The notes below the pieces were generated by a model. That model did no database searches, was not told where the DNA came from, and saw only the letters and a list, made by a program, of their open reading frames with translations. The translations under genes were made by a program, and so were the position numbers. From JBDREF01 sp043820045 (GTDB lineage: Bacteria > Planctomycetota > Phycisphaerae > Sedimentisphaerales > Anaerobacaceae): 40,291 nucleotides of DNA. Of the stretch, positions 23,428-33,197 are shown piece by piece (the stretch's first letter is position 1; each line of letters begins with the position of its first letter). The DNA lies in the NCBI GenBank assembly GCA_043820045.1, contig JBDREF010000118.1, forward strand, positions 1 to 40,291, read 5' to 3'.

Positions 23428-23456
23428 TTGACTTTTGGCAATTTGTGTGGTATCCT
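23428..23456 (+). promoter_or_regulatory. Promoter upstream of the ParA-Ig fusion gene
   Basis: TTGACT (23428-23433), 17-bp spacer, TATCCT (23451-23456). The next gene starts at 23877, which would leave a leader of about 410 nt. I see no further gene in 23457-23876. Confidence 0.6.
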
Positions 23457-23876
23457 ATTTCTGGCTGTTGGTGTGATGAAAAGCCGCGAGAGCGGCACGT
23501 CGAGGTAACCCCCGATAACATAATAGGCAAAATGGCTGGGAGCGTGGGGCGCAATTACAGAGACAACCTGGTTCTTGTCAGGGCAATAATCGGCCAATGT
23601 ATTGCGAGCAATAGTCTCCTTGGCGCTCTGTACGGGTGCATGGCGTCTGAGAGGCATAGAAGGGCCTTGTCAGCCGCCGGTTCCCCGGAAAGAACGCACT
23701 GAGGAACCCTTTTTTTTGGAGGAGAAGCAGGCTCAAAAGGTCGATATTCAATTACTCTGTGCTCTGACAATGCAACTTGTCAGGCCGGCTTGCCGCGTCG
23801 CGAGGGTCTGATCAACCGTTGAGATGTGCGGAGAAACGTTTTAAGTCGGCCCGTGAAGCGAGTTTACGGGAGAGAA

Positions 23877-26800
23877 ATGAGAACAATAGTAGTTACGAAT
23901 CAAAAAGGTGGTTGTGGCAAAACAACCACTTCGGTGAATCTCGCTGCCGCCCTCGTCCAGAAGGGCCTGAGAGTATTGATAGTCGATCTCGACCCTCAGG
24001 CACATGCAACTCTCGGGCTGGGTTATGAGCCCGACGCTCTTGGCAAAACCATTTACAATTCTCTCGCCAATAAACAACTTCCCATCTCCAAAATCATAAT
24101 CGGCACGAACATCAAAGGCCTCGACCTGGCGCCAAGCAATGTCCTGCTCGCAAAGGCCGAACTCGAGCTGACTCACATAGAAAAGAAAGAATACATCCTG
24201 GCTGAGCAGCTCAAGACGGTCAGCAGCAGGTATGATATCTGCGTTATCGATTGCCCGCCGTCACTGGGCTTGTTGACCTTCAACGCGCTCGTTGCCAGCA
24301 CCGACGTTATCGTACCTGTTCAAGTGCATTACTATGCGCTCGAGGGGCTCAAGCAGTTGCTCGAGACAGTCAAGACCGCCCGCAAGCGTTTCTACCCGTG
24401 CTCTGTAAAAATCCTCGGCTTGTTGCTGACTTTTGTCGAACGCAAAGCGGCGTTAAGCCAGCAGGTAGAGCAACAGATGAGGCAGTTTTTCGGCAACCTC
24501 GTATTCGATACCGTCATCCACAGGACTATCAGTCTGGCCGAAGCGCCAAGCGCCGGTCAGTCTATTTCAACTTATGCGCCTGAGAGCACAGGGACCGCCG
24601 ACTACATGGCCCTGGCAGAGGAAGTGACCGATCCTGAGTACAGGAAGAAGAGAAAACTGCCCAGGGAAGTCTCGGCAATTGTTGACGAGGTTCAGGCCGC
24701 GGAGAAAGCCGATGTTCTCCAGCCTTCGGTTGGGGCCTCGGGCCGCAAGAAGAGGCGGGCCGCCGTTCCCGGCCCCAGGAAAGCCATCAAGAACAGCCTT
24801 GTTTTTCTTCTGGTTTCCACGATTCTTTTGCTTATGGTCGTTGTCACCCTGATGTTCGTTATGAACATGACCAACAAACCTCCGGTAGCGCCGCCTGAAT
24901 CTGTGACAATACTCGAGGACGTTCCGACGCCGATTACCCTTAAGGCCAGCGACCCGGACGGAGACCAACTGACCTATCACCTGCTGACGGGCCCATCTCA
25001 TGGAACTTTGAACGGCACGGGACCGGCCATGACTTATACGCCGGAACCGAATTACAACGGCCCGGACCGTTTCAGTTATACGGTCAGCGACGGCACCGCC
25101 GACAGCAACACGGCAATAGTGTCGATTACCGTAAGAGCTGTTGACGACCCGCCGGTGGCAAGAAATCAGTCTGCGACGATAAAATCGGGCAGGTCCGCAC
25201 CGATTGTCCTGACGGGAACGGATATAGACAGCCAGACGCTGAAGTTCGCTATTTCCATGCAGCCCGAGAACGGAACTCTTAATTTCGGCTCCGACTTTGA
25301 GATCAAAGGAAAGCTCGTTTACACGCCCCTGCCGAACTTCACGGGCACCGACAGTTTTACTTTCTCTCTGGATGACGGCAGCACGATCAGCGAGCCGGCA
25401 ATCGTATCGATCAATGTCACTCCGAATCATACGCCCGTCGCCGAGCTTTTGTCGGTTACCGTAACCGAGGACACTTCTTCGGAGATTACCTTGGCCGGCA
25501 GCGACCCTGACGGAGATACGCTGGTGTACAGCGTCGTAAAGGGCCCCTCCCACGGAACGCTGGGCGGGACGCCGCCAAATCTTACCTACACGCCCAACGG
25601 TAATTTCAACGGGCCGGACGCCTTTGCGTTCAGGGTCAGCGACGGAACGGCCGACAGCGCCCTTGGAACTGTATCGGTGACCGTCTCGCCTGTAAACGAT
25701 CCGCCCATCGCCAGCAATGATAATATTGCGATGTTGGAGGACATGCCCGCATCCGTTATTTTGCGAGGAGGCGATCCGGACGGAAACGCGATTACGTATG
25801 CCGTACTGACTACTCCGGAGCATGGGACCCTGAGCGGGACCGAGCCAAACCTTGTCTATACACCCAACGAGAATTTCAGCGGGTCGGATCGGTTTACGTT
25901 CAAGGTCAACGACGGCGATGCGGACAGCCTGCCGGCGACTATATCGTTCGCCGTCACTCCGATAGACGACCCGCCAACGGCCAATGGCGACAGCGTGACG
26001 GTTCAGGAAGACATGCCCTCATCGATCATAGTCAAAGGCATCGACCCTGACGGAGATAAGTTGACATATGAAATTGTCAAGAAACCGACCCACGGCAAGC
26101 TGGACGGGACGCCGCCGAATCTCACTTATACGCCGGACCCCAATTTCAGTTGGCTCGACAGCTTCACTTTCAGAGTCAGCGACGGTAAGGCTGAGAGTGT
26201 TCCTGCAACAATATTGATCCGAGTGGCGCCGGCCAATGATCCGCCGAAGGCTGTTGGCGATGTGGCCACGACGGCCGAAGACACGCCGGCAACAATTGAT
26301 GTGCTTGCAAATGACATTGACGTGGACAACGAACTGCTAAAGATAGTCGCAGTTACCCAGGGCAAAAGCGGCTCGGTCGTAATAAATCCCAACGGTACTG
26401 TGACCTATACTCCGAATGCGGACTTTTCCGGCGACGACACATTCACCTATACCCTTGGCGATAGCGAGGACAAGACCGACAGCGCCACGGTCAAAGTCGC
26501 TGTAGGTACGGCCAACGACACGCCGAAAATTACCTCAAAACCTGTAACGACAGCCATGGTGGATGTGGCATACACTTATGAAGTCAAGGCTGTCGATCCT
26601 GACAAAGGAGATGTGGTCACCTATTCGCTGACCACTAACCCGGCGGGCATGACGATAAACCCCGTCACAGGTCTGATACAGTGGACGCCGACGGATTCTC
26701 AGAAAACCAGTCACGAAGTGGGAATCATGGTCGTGGACAGCAACAGTGTTCCGGCTTCGGATACGCAACAGTTCAGCATCAATGTAAATCCCACGCCGCC

Positions 26801-27326
26801 AAAGACGGCCACCCTTAAGGTCGTTGGCGGCTACGATCAGATCAGCAGGAAACCGCTGTCGGCGGACAACAGAACCGACGCTATCCGGGAAAGCGACAAT
26901 AAGCGATTTGAAGCAAACTCCGGCTCGAGCGTTTCCTACGACTTCTCGAAGGTATCTGTGCCGAAAGGCGCCACGATTACGTCGGTCGTAGTCTTTGTGG
27001 AGCACTTCGAAGAGCAGCAGTTCAGCACCGGAAAGCTACAATGGGAAATAGGAGCAGGCTGGCCGGCTAAACCGGATGTCTGGGTCTCGATAGATGCTCC
27101 TGTGCGCAGGGGAGAGCAGAATGAGGCAACGGACTGCTGGGACATTACGAGCTTCGTGAACACGCCTGAGAAGGTTGGTTCCCTTCAATTGAAGATCAAT
27201 AACAAGGACAACATTGCCAGGAAGAAAGCACTGGTAGATTGCATCTACGCGGTAGTTGAATGGGACTGGCCGGCCGCCCCCAAAAGAGTAGCGCAGCAAG
27301 GTGAATTGCAGCTTATCCGGGAGTAG
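23877..27326 (+). CDS. ParA/Soj ATPase fused to membrane span and Ig/cadherin-like repeats
   Basis: 1149 residues from the ATG at 23877 (GGGAG just upstream; the frame opens at 23826). Residues 1-265 are a complete ParA/MinD-type ATPase: deviant Walker A KGGCGKTTT (Lys10, Lys15), LIVDLDPQAHAT, YDICVIDCPPSLG, and VPVQVHYYALEGLKQLL. A basic linker (GRKKRRAAVPGPRKAIKNS, ~290-305) precedes one span (~306-328), giving N-in/C-out topology by the positive-inside rule. Six tandem ~90-residue Ig/cadherin-like (tandem-95 type) repeats follow, with ITL-x-SDPDGD-LTY, HGTL-G, YTP-x-NF-G-D-F-F-VSDG and NDPP signatures, then one He_PIG-like module (~890-975) and an unrecognised beta-rich C-terminal domain (977-1149). 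The frame is continuous, with no sign of an accidental join. It may position an adhesin or couple the cell surface to an intracellular gradient. Confidence 0.93.
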   Translation: MRTIVVTNQKGGCGKTTTSVNLAAALVQKGLRVLIVDLDPQAHATLGLGYEPDALGKTIYNSLANKQLPISKIIIGTNIKGLDLAPSNVLLAKAELELTHIEKKEYILAEQLKTVSSRYDICVIDCPPSLGLLTFNALVASTDVIVPVQVHYYALEGLKQLLETVKTARKRFYPCSVKILGLLLTFVERKAALSQQVEQQMRQFFGNLVFDTVIHRTISLAEAPSAGQSISTYAPESTGTADYMALAEEVTDPEYRKKRKLPREVSAIVDEVQAAEKADVLQPSVGASGRKKRRAAVPGPRKAIKNSLVFLLVSTILLLMVVVTLMFVMNMTNKPPVAPPESVTILEDVPTPITLKASDPDGDQLTYHLLTGPSHGTLNGTGPAMTYTPEPNYNGPDRFSYTVSDGTADSNTAIVSITVRAVDDPPVARNQSATIKSGRSAPIVLTGTDIDSQTLKFAISMQPENGTLNFGSDFEIKGKLVYTPLPNFTGTDSFTFSLDDGSTISEPAIVSINVTPNHTPVAELLSVTVTEDTSSEITLAGSDPDGDTLVYSVVKGPSHGTLGGTPPNLTYTPNGNFNGPDAFAFRVSDGTADSALGTVSVTVSPVNDPPIASNDNIAMLEDMPASVILRGGDPDGNAITYAVLTTPEHGTLSGTEPNLVYTPNENFSGSDRFTFKVNDGDADSLPATISFAVTPIDDPPTANGDSVTVQEDMPSSIIVKGIDPDGDKLTYEIVKKPTHGKLDGTPPNLTYTPDPNFSWLDSFTFRVSDGKAESVPATILIRVAPANDPPKAVGDVATTAEDTPATIDVLANDIDVDNELLKIVAVTQGKSGSVVINPNGTVTYTPNADFSGDDTFTYTLGDSEDKTDSATVKVAVGTANDTPKITSKPVTTAMVDVAYTYEVKAVDPDKGDVVTYSLTTNPAGMTINPVTGLIQWTPTDSQKTSHEVGIMVVDSNSVPASDTQQFSINVNPTPPKTATLKVVGGYDQISRKPLSADNRTDAIRESDNKRFEANSGSSVSYDFSKVSVPKGATITSVVVFVEHFEEQQFSTGKLQWEIGAGWPAKPDVWVSIDAPVRRGEQNEATDCWDITSFVNTPEKVGSLQLKINNKDNIARKKALVDCIYAVVEWDWPAAPKRVAQQGELQLIRE

Positions 27327-27533
27327 AGGGTACATACCGAAAGAAAATAATCGCCCCGGTAGCATCATGTCAGCCGGCGAAAATCGGGCCTTTAATGTAT
27401 TTGCCGGTCTGATTCCGCCTGAAAATCGCGTTTTCCGCTCGCAAATAAGGGATTTACGGTGTTCGATTTGGCGACTCTTGCGTGTTAGCCGCACTTTCGT
27501 GCCCGAAAACTTCGGAAAATCGGGAATATTTCT
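27327..27533. other. Intergenic region after the ParA-Ig gene
   Basis: No gene seen. A small inverted pair CCCGA/TCGGG with inner CCGAA/TTCGG (about 27502-27524) lies just upstream of the next promoter; it could be a weak hairpin or an operator. Confidence 0.35.
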
Positions 27534-27562
27534 TTGACATAGCCACGTTAATCCCTTATATT
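27534..27562 (+). promoter_or_regulatory. Near-consensus promoter of the 97-aa gene
   Basis: TTGACA (27534-27539), 17-bp spacer, TATATT (27557-27562): a full consensus -35, one mismatch in the -10. The leader to the ATG at 27689 is about 120 nt and contains a CTTATC/GATAAG inverted repeat overlapping the ribosome site. Confidence 0.75.
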
Positions 27563-27688
27563 ATAAGTGTGAGAAGGGTGGTGAGATGGCAGCGTGCGCA
27601 TCATTTCACGTCCGGTATCTCTCGCCGTCCAGTTCTTTTCTTACGCAGTGCAAACAACGAAAGAACCTTATCGCCGAAAGGATAAGCG

Positions 27689-27982
27689 ATGACAAAGCAT
27701 AAGGCAGGTTTGCACAAGGATGTGTCGACGATATTTGAAGGAGTATGGAATCCGGAGATAGACAATTGTCAGCCTTCTTTCAGCGTGCCTACCGACGGCC
27801 GCACAGTGTATGCTCAGCCGGCTCCCGTTGCCGTGGACCGCTGGCCCGGCGAACCGAAGTCTGTGACTATTCTGAAGCTCTTCAAAGGCGCTCCCGGCGG
27901 TCTTTTCCGCTCCAGGGCCAGACGCGAGAAAAAGAGGCTGCTGTCAATCTCCAGGCACCTGATTATCAACCAGTCGAGCTAA
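27689..27982 (+). CDS. Small hypothetical protein
   Basis: 97 residues, AAGGAT 5-10 nt before the ATG. The opening HKAGLHKDVSTIFEGVW looks like a conserved short motif; the rest is basic and without membrane span or signal peptide. No family recognised. The strong promoter and the ribosome site make it a probable gene. It stands alone between two larger units. Confidence 0.6.
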   Translation: MTKHKAGLHKDVSTIFEGVWNPEIDNCQPSFSVPTDGRTVYAQPAPVAVDRWPGEPKSVTILKLFKGAPGGLFRSRARREKKRLLSISRHLIINQSS

Positions 27983-28263
27983 AGCATTAGCCTAAGAAAA
28001 ATACGTTCTCGTCTGACTTGCTTTGTTCGGTCTAAGGGCGAGGGCAAAAATTCAATTCTTTTTCATTTCGATGCCGGCATGCGCGCAACAGGCAGTTTTC
28101 TTTAGGCAACCGGCACACCGTCCCATAAGAGCACGCCTTATCCCTTTCTTTTGCAATCCCACCTTCATCCGACCCGATATATGCGACGAATACAGCGGCG
28201 GATTCGCAGGCCTTTGCATGGCGGAATACCCGTTTCTTTTCTCAAATTATGGATCTGGTGCAA
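27983..28263. other. Intergenic region
   Basis: No gene supported. The 96-codon frame at 28023-28313 lacks a ribosome site, has no known domain, and overlaps the next promoter. Confidence 0.4.
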
Positions 28264-28292
28264 TTGACATCGAGTTTGAGACGTCATATCAT
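28264..28292 (+). promoter_or_regulatory. Promoter of the metalloprotease gene
   Basis: TTGACA (28264-28269), 17-bp spacer, TATCAT (28287-28292), about 86 bp before the start codon at 28379. Confidence 0.75.
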
Positions 28293-28378
28293 ACGGGTTT
28301 CAACATGCTTTAGTCTCAGTGCGTTGCTGAGCAGAGCTGCACAGGAAATTCGGGTTCGTTTTTTTAGGAGATTGCGAG

Positions 28379-31243
28379 ATGGATAATTTAATGTCAAAAA
28401 CAAAGAATGTCCTGCTCGTTCTGACCGTTATTATCACTGCACTGTCACCCGTTGCAGGTGCCGCGGACAGTTCCGAGGGCAGCAAGCCGGAGGCAAAGCC
28501 CAAGCCTGAATTTCCGCCGTTGGAGGAGGTCCTCAAGGACTATGAAAAAGTCATATCTACCGCCGACGGGGAGAGAAGTCTCTATACTATCTGGACCCGC
28601 GAGAAGGACGGACAAATGCTTGCGGCCCTTCCGTCCGGCTATGAATCGCGAAAATTCTTTATCGCACTTACCGTCGCCAGCGGCGAGGATTACGCCGGTT
28701 TGCAGGCGGGAGATATGTACGTTTACTGGAAGCGATACGACAAGCAGCTCGCTCTGATTGAGCCGAATCTGCGAGTCAAGTCAACAGGCGATCAGGAATC
28801 CAAAAGCTCGGTAGAACGATTGTTCACGGACCGCGTGATTCTGGATGTGCCGATTGTTACAATGTCGGGCGGTTCTCCGGTCATTGACATGGACGCCCTG
28901 CTTATCGGCCAGGCCTCGAAGTTCTTCGGGCCCCGCGTGCGCATTTCCAATTCCAAGCTCATAAACATCAAGAAGGCCAAGGCTTTTCCAAACAATGTCG
29001 AGCTGGCCTTTGAGGTCCCTACGGAGAACGGACAGCTCCAGACTCTGCACTATTCCATCAGCGAGATTCCCAAAGGCACCGGCTATAAACCGCGCAAGGC
29101 GGATGAGCGGGTCGGTTACTTCACAACCGGGTACAGCGATTACGGGCAGTTCGACAAGCCGGAGACAATGGTGCGATATATCAATCGCTGGAATCTCGAA
29201 AAGGCGGACTCTTCGCTCAAAGTCAGCCCTCCCAAGGACCCCATCGTTTTCTATATCGAGCACACCACCCCGGTTCGCTATCGCCGCTGGGTCAGAGAAG
29301 GTCTTCTGTATTGGAACGAAGCTTTCGAGAAGGTAGGTATTTCAAACGCAATAGAGGTCTATTATCAGGACGAACGCTCTGGCGCCCACATGGAAAAAGA
29401 CCCGGAGGATGTCAGATACAATTTCATTCGCTGGCTTAGCAACAACCGAGGTACCGCGATCGGTCCGAGCCGCGTGCATCCGGAAACAGGGCAGATTCTC
29501 GACGCCGACATCATTCTTACAGACGGCTGGATTCGCCATTTCTGGATAACTTTCAACCAGATAATGCCTGAGATAGCGATGGAAGGCATCGGCCCTGAAA
29601 CGCTGGCGTGGTTGCAGGACCATCCGAACTGGGATCCGCGTATCCGGCTTGCACCGCCTGCCCAGCGCGAGCATATAAGACAGGAACTCGCTGCGCTGGG
29701 GCATCTTCCCTACGGCGGACATCCGATCACACAGGTTGACTCCGTTCTTATTGGCGATGACGAGTATGACGGCCTCGCGGGCAGAACGTGTCAGATCAAC
29801 GGCATGTGTACGCTGTCTCAGGGCAAGGCGTTTGATGTGGCGATGTTCAGAATGCAGTTGGCTTTGATGGCCGATGAGGATGATGAAGGCAACGACGACA
29901 AAGACGAAAAGAAGGATAAGGAAAAAGAAGAAGAAAAGAAAAAGGAAGAGGAAAAAGAAAAGGAGCCCATGATAGACGGCATGCCAGAATCCTTCATTGG
30001 TCCGATGTTGGCTGAACTGACCTGTCACGAAGTCGGCCATACGCTGGGTCTCAGGCACAACTTCAAAGCATCGAGCCTCTATTCGATGGCCGCTATTAAC
30101 AGCGAAGAGCTGAAAGGCAAGAAACCACATGCATCCTCGGTGATGGATTACCTGCCGGTCAACATGAACTACAAGGACGGCGATATACAGGGCGATTACA
30201 CTATGATAAGTGTGGGTCCTTACGATACATGGGCCATCGAGTACGGCTATACCCAGAACGACAAAGACCTCAAGGGCATACTGGACCGCGTGGCCGAGCC
30301 CGAATTGCAGTACGCCACCGATGAGGACACGTTCGGCCCCGACCCGCTGGCCCGTCGTTACGACTTCAGCAGCGACCCGCTTGACTACGCCAATAATCAG
30401 ATGCGCATCACCCGGTATAATCGAGAGCGTATAATTGACAAGCTCATAAAGGAAGGCGACAGTTGGGCCAAGACTCGTCTGGCCTACGAAATGACGCTCG
30501 CCATGCAGATGCGGGCCGTGAGCATGATGGCAAACTGGCTGGGCGGCGCTTTCGTTTATCGCGACAAGAAGGGAGACAAAGGCGACCGCCTGCCCATAGA
30601 AGTTGTGCCGGCAAAGAAACAGCGAGAGGCTCTGGAGTTTGTAATAGAAAACACGTTCAAAGATGAGGCATTCGGTCTGACGCAGGAACTTCTAACTCGC
30701 ATGACCATCGATAAGTGGTGGGACAATATATCATCCGTTTTGAGCGACGCCACGTGGCCGATTCACGATACAATCATGGGTATTCAGGCGTACACGCTGG
30801 CTGGATTGATGTATCCGACAACGCTTCGACGTATCTACGACAATGAGTTCCTTGTCGGCGCCGACGAGGATGCGATTACTCTGCCTGAGTTGCTGGACAC
30901 CATCAGCGGGGCAATATGGAGCGAACTCGACCAGGAACCGAGCAAGAAATTCACAGCTCGCGAACCGATGATATCGAGCCTGCGGCGAAATCTCCAGCGT
31001 GAGCATCTTGAACTGTTGATTGACCTTACCAAATCGGACTATTACGGCACGGCAGCTTACAAGCCGATTGCCAATTTAGTCATCGAGAAGCTCCGTGACA
31101 TCAAGGAGAACAAGATCGATCGCGTCCTGGAGACAGAATCTCTCAGTAAGAATCTCGATCCCTACACAAAGGCGCACCTGAGAGATGCCAGCATGCAGAT
31201 AAAGAGGACCCTGGAGGCTCAGTATATCTATAAGAGCCTTTAG
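28379..31243 (+). CDS. Exported zinc-dependent metalloprotease (DUF5117/DUF5118-type)
   Basis: 954 residues with a signal peptide (residues 1-27, hydrophobic core VLLVLTVIITALSPVAG). AGGAGA precedes the ATG by 7 nt. The catalytic motif HEVGHTLGLRH gives zinc ligands H550, H554, H560 and base E551, the extended metzincin form. YRRWVREGLLYWNEAFEKVG and SVMDYLP (the Met-turn-like VMDY) are typical of this large family of bacterial exported proteases. A Lys/Glu/Asp-only insertion of ~33 residues (about 498-530) sits just before the catalytic domain. The substrate is unknown. Two further exported enzymes follow at ~50-bp spacing. Confidence 0.9.
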   Translation: MDNLMSKTKNVLLVLTVIITALSPVAGAADSSEGSKPEAKPKPEFPPLEEVLKDYEKVISTADGERSLYTIWTREKDGQMLAALPSGYESRKFFIALTVASGEDYAGLQAGDMYVYWKRYDKQLALIEPNLRVKSTGDQESKSSVERLFTDRVILDVPIVTMSGGSPVIDMDALLIGQASKFFGPRVRISNSKLINIKKAKAFPNNVELAFEVPTENGQLQTLHYSISEIPKGTGYKPRKADERVGYFTTGYSDYGQFDKPETMVRYINRWNLEKADSSLKVSPPKDPIVFYIEHTTPVRYRRWVREGLLYWNEAFEKVGISNAIEVYYQDERSGAHMEKDPEDVRYNFIRWLSNNRGTAIGPSRVHPETGQILDADIILTDGWIRHFWITFNQIMPEIAMEGIGPETLAWLQDHPNWDPRIRLAPPAQREHIRQELAALGHLPYGGHPITQVDSVLIGDDEYDGLAGRTCQINGMCTLSQGKAFDVAMFRMQLALMADEDDEGNDDKDEKKDKEKEEEKKKEEEKEKEPMIDGMPESFIGPMLAELTCHEVGHTLGLRHNFKASSLYSMAAINSEELKGKKPHASSVMDYLPVNMNYKDGDIQGDYTMISVGPYDTWAIEYGYTQNDKDLKGILDRVAEPELQYATDEDTFGPDPLARRYDFSSDPLDYANNQMRITRYNRERIIDKLIKEGDSWAKTRLAYEMTLAMQMRAVSMMANWLGGAFVYRDKKGDKGDRLPIEVVPAKKQREALEFVIENTFKDEAFGLTQELLTRMTIDKWWDNISSVLSDATWPIHDTIMGIQAYTLAGLMYPTTLRRIYDNEFLVGADEDAITLPELLDTISGAIWSELDQEPSKKFTAREPMISSLRRNLQREHLELLIDLTKSDYYGTAAYKPIANLVIEKLRDIKENKIDRVLETESLSKNLDPYTKAHLRDASMQIKRTLEAQYIYKSL

Positions 31244-31293
31244 GCGATGAAAGTCGAAGGTATTCTGCCAACAGTAAGAGAAAGGGGTGAAAC

Positions 31294-33147
31294 ATGAGAT
31301 CGACGACATTGAGATTGTCCGCCGTATTGGTGACGACTATGGTGCTGCTGGGCACGGCCTCGGCCCAGCCTTTGGATGTTCCGGATGTGTCCAGGGATAA
31401 AGTCATCTGCTTTGCCCTGTACACGGTCCAGAATGGCGTCTTGAAGCTGACCGCCCAGTTGTATCCCCTGAAGGAAACTGAAGACAGGACGGTAAGACTT
31501 GAGGTCAAACAAGGCGGAACCTGGAAGCAGATAGCCGAGACGCAGGTGATCGAAAAAGGATGGACGGCGCCTTTTCGCGTTGAGAATTGGGATAGCACGA
31601 AAGATGTCGAATACCGCGTGGCTCACGGCAGGGAAGCCTACTATACCGGCACCATCCGCAAGGACCCTCTCGACAAGGACACCATCGTAGTGGCCGCCTT
31701 TACGGGCAACTCGATCAACCCGAGCCACGGCGGAGACATACCCAAAACCGATATCGTTGAGAATATCAAGAAGCTCAAACCGGACCTGTTATTCTTTTCC
31801 GGCGACCAGGTTTACGACCACAACAGGCATTATGCAGCATGGCTCAAGTTCGGCAGAGATTTCGGTGAGATCATCCGCAACATACCGACCGTAACCATCC
31901 CCGACGACCACGACGTCGGGCAGGGCAATCTCTGGGGTCAGGGCGGCCGCGCATCGTACGTGAGAGCCGGGCATGACGGCGGCTACGCCGCTCCGCCCGA
32001 ATACGTCAAAGAGGTCGAACGAGCCCAAACCAGCCATCTTCCGGACCCGTTCGACCCGACTCCCGTAGAGCGCGGAATCGGCGTATATTACACGAAACTG
32101 ACAATCGGGCGAATCAGCTTCGCCATCATCGAAGACCGCAAATTCAAAACCGGCCCTGAAGGGGTTTTGCCGGATAGGGGATTGCGGCCTAAACGGCCCG
32201 ACCATGTTTCCGTCCCGGATTACAATCCACAGGTCCTGGATGTCCCCGAGGCGACGCTGCTCGGCGAGCGCCAGCTTAAGTTCCTGAGAAGCTGGGCGAC
32301 GGACTGGAATGACTGTGATATGAAGGCGGTACTTTCTCAAACGGTCCTTGCCGGCGGCGCGCATCTTCACGGCAGCAGAGATAACCGCCTCTATGCAGAT
32401 CTGGATTCCAACGGCTGGCCGCAGACGGGACGAAACAAGGCTCTGGAGGAGATTCGCAAGGCTTTTGCGCTGATGATTGCCGGAGACCAGCACCTGGCGA
32501 CAATCATTCACCACGGCGTCAACGATTGGAATGATTCGGGATACTCTCTCTGCGTGCCGTCGATTGCCAATCTCTACCTGCGATGGTGGGTCCCGCTGGT
32601 GCCGGGCAAGAACCGCGAGCCGGGAATGCCCGAATACACCGGTGAATTTCTCGACGGGTTTGGTAATAAGATTACCATGCTCGCAGTTGCCAATCCCAGC
32701 CCGGAGGCCAATAGCGGCGACAAGCTGACGACCAGAGCCGCCGGGTTCGGGGTTGCCAAATTCAACAAAAAGACAAGAGAAATTACTCTGGAGTGCTGGC
32801 CCAGAAACGTTGATATTACCGACCGCGGAGCAAAACAATATCCCGGCTGGCCCAGGACTATCCAGCAGCAGGACAACTACGCCCGCAAGGCCGTCGCATA
32901 TCTGCCCACCATTGAAGTGGCCGGGACAACCAATCCCGTCGTACAGGTCATTGACGAATCAAACGGCGAGGTTGTTTACACACTGCGCATCAAGGGAACG
33001 TCATTTAGACCCAAAGTCTTCAAAACAGAGTCTTACACGGTCAAGATAAGCCAGCAGGATGACAATGGCGTAGAAACCGTGAAAACTCTCACGGGTATTC
33101 AGTCATTGCCGCCGGACAAGACCGAAAAAATCAGTGTCAGATTCTAA
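31294..33147 (+). CDS. PhoD-like exported metallophosphatase
   Basis: 617 residues. Signal peptide to about residue 25 (VLLGTASAQ). The metallophosphoesterase core shows FFSGDQVYDHN with D171/Y174, IPDDHDVGQGN (204-212), and MIAGDQHL with H400, matching PhoD-like phosphatase/phosphodiesterase folds that bind iron and calcium. The N-terminal ~120 residues form an Ig-like PhoD_N-type region. GGGGTG lies 6-8 nt upstream of the ATG. It may release phosphate from extracellular esters. It probably shares a transcript with the metalloprotease. Confidence 0.88.
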   Translation: MRSTTLRLSAVLVTTMVLLGTASAQPLDVPDVSRDKVICFALYTVQNGVLKLTAQLYPLKETEDRTVRLEVKQGGTWKQIAETQVIEKGWTAPFRVENWDSTKDVEYRVAHGREAYYTGTIRKDPLDKDTIVVAAFTGNSINPSHGGDIPKTDIVENIKKLKPDLLFFSGDQVYDHNRHYAAWLKFGRDFGEIIRNIPTVTIPDDHDVGQGNLWGQGGRASYVRAGHDGGYAAPPEYVKEVERAQTSHLPDPFDPTPVERGIGVYYTKLTIGRISFAIIEDRKFKTGPEGVLPDRGLRPKRPDHVSVPDYNPQVLDVPEATLLGERQLKFLRSWATDWNDCDMKAVLSQTVLAGGAHLHGSRDNRLYADLDSNGWPQTGRNKALEEIRKAFALMIAGDQHLATIIHHGVNDWNDSGYSLCVPSIANLYLRWWVPLVPGKNREPGMPEYTGEFLDGFGNKITMLAVANPSPEANSGDKLTTRAAGFGVAKFNKKTREITLECWPRNVDITDRGAKQYPGWPRTIQQQDNYARKAVAYLPTIEVAGTTNPVVQVIDESNGEVVYTLRIKGTSFRPKVFKTESYTVKISQQDDNGVETVKTLTGIQSLPPDKTEKISVRF

Positions 33148-33197
33148 CGTTTAATCAGACAGTTGTCATAAAAGGATGAGGAAAGGAGATGAGCAAG

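Noticed and set aside
23262..23702. 146-aa plus-strand frame
   Set aside because: No domain, poor codon pattern, crosses a promoter; likely leader RNA.
28023..28313. 96-aa plus-strand frame
   Set aside because: No ribosome site and overlaps the metalloprotease promoter.
29342..30130. 262-aa antisense frame with a poly-Phe/Leu segment
   Set aside because: Shadow of the Lys/Glu-rich insertion in the metalloprotease.
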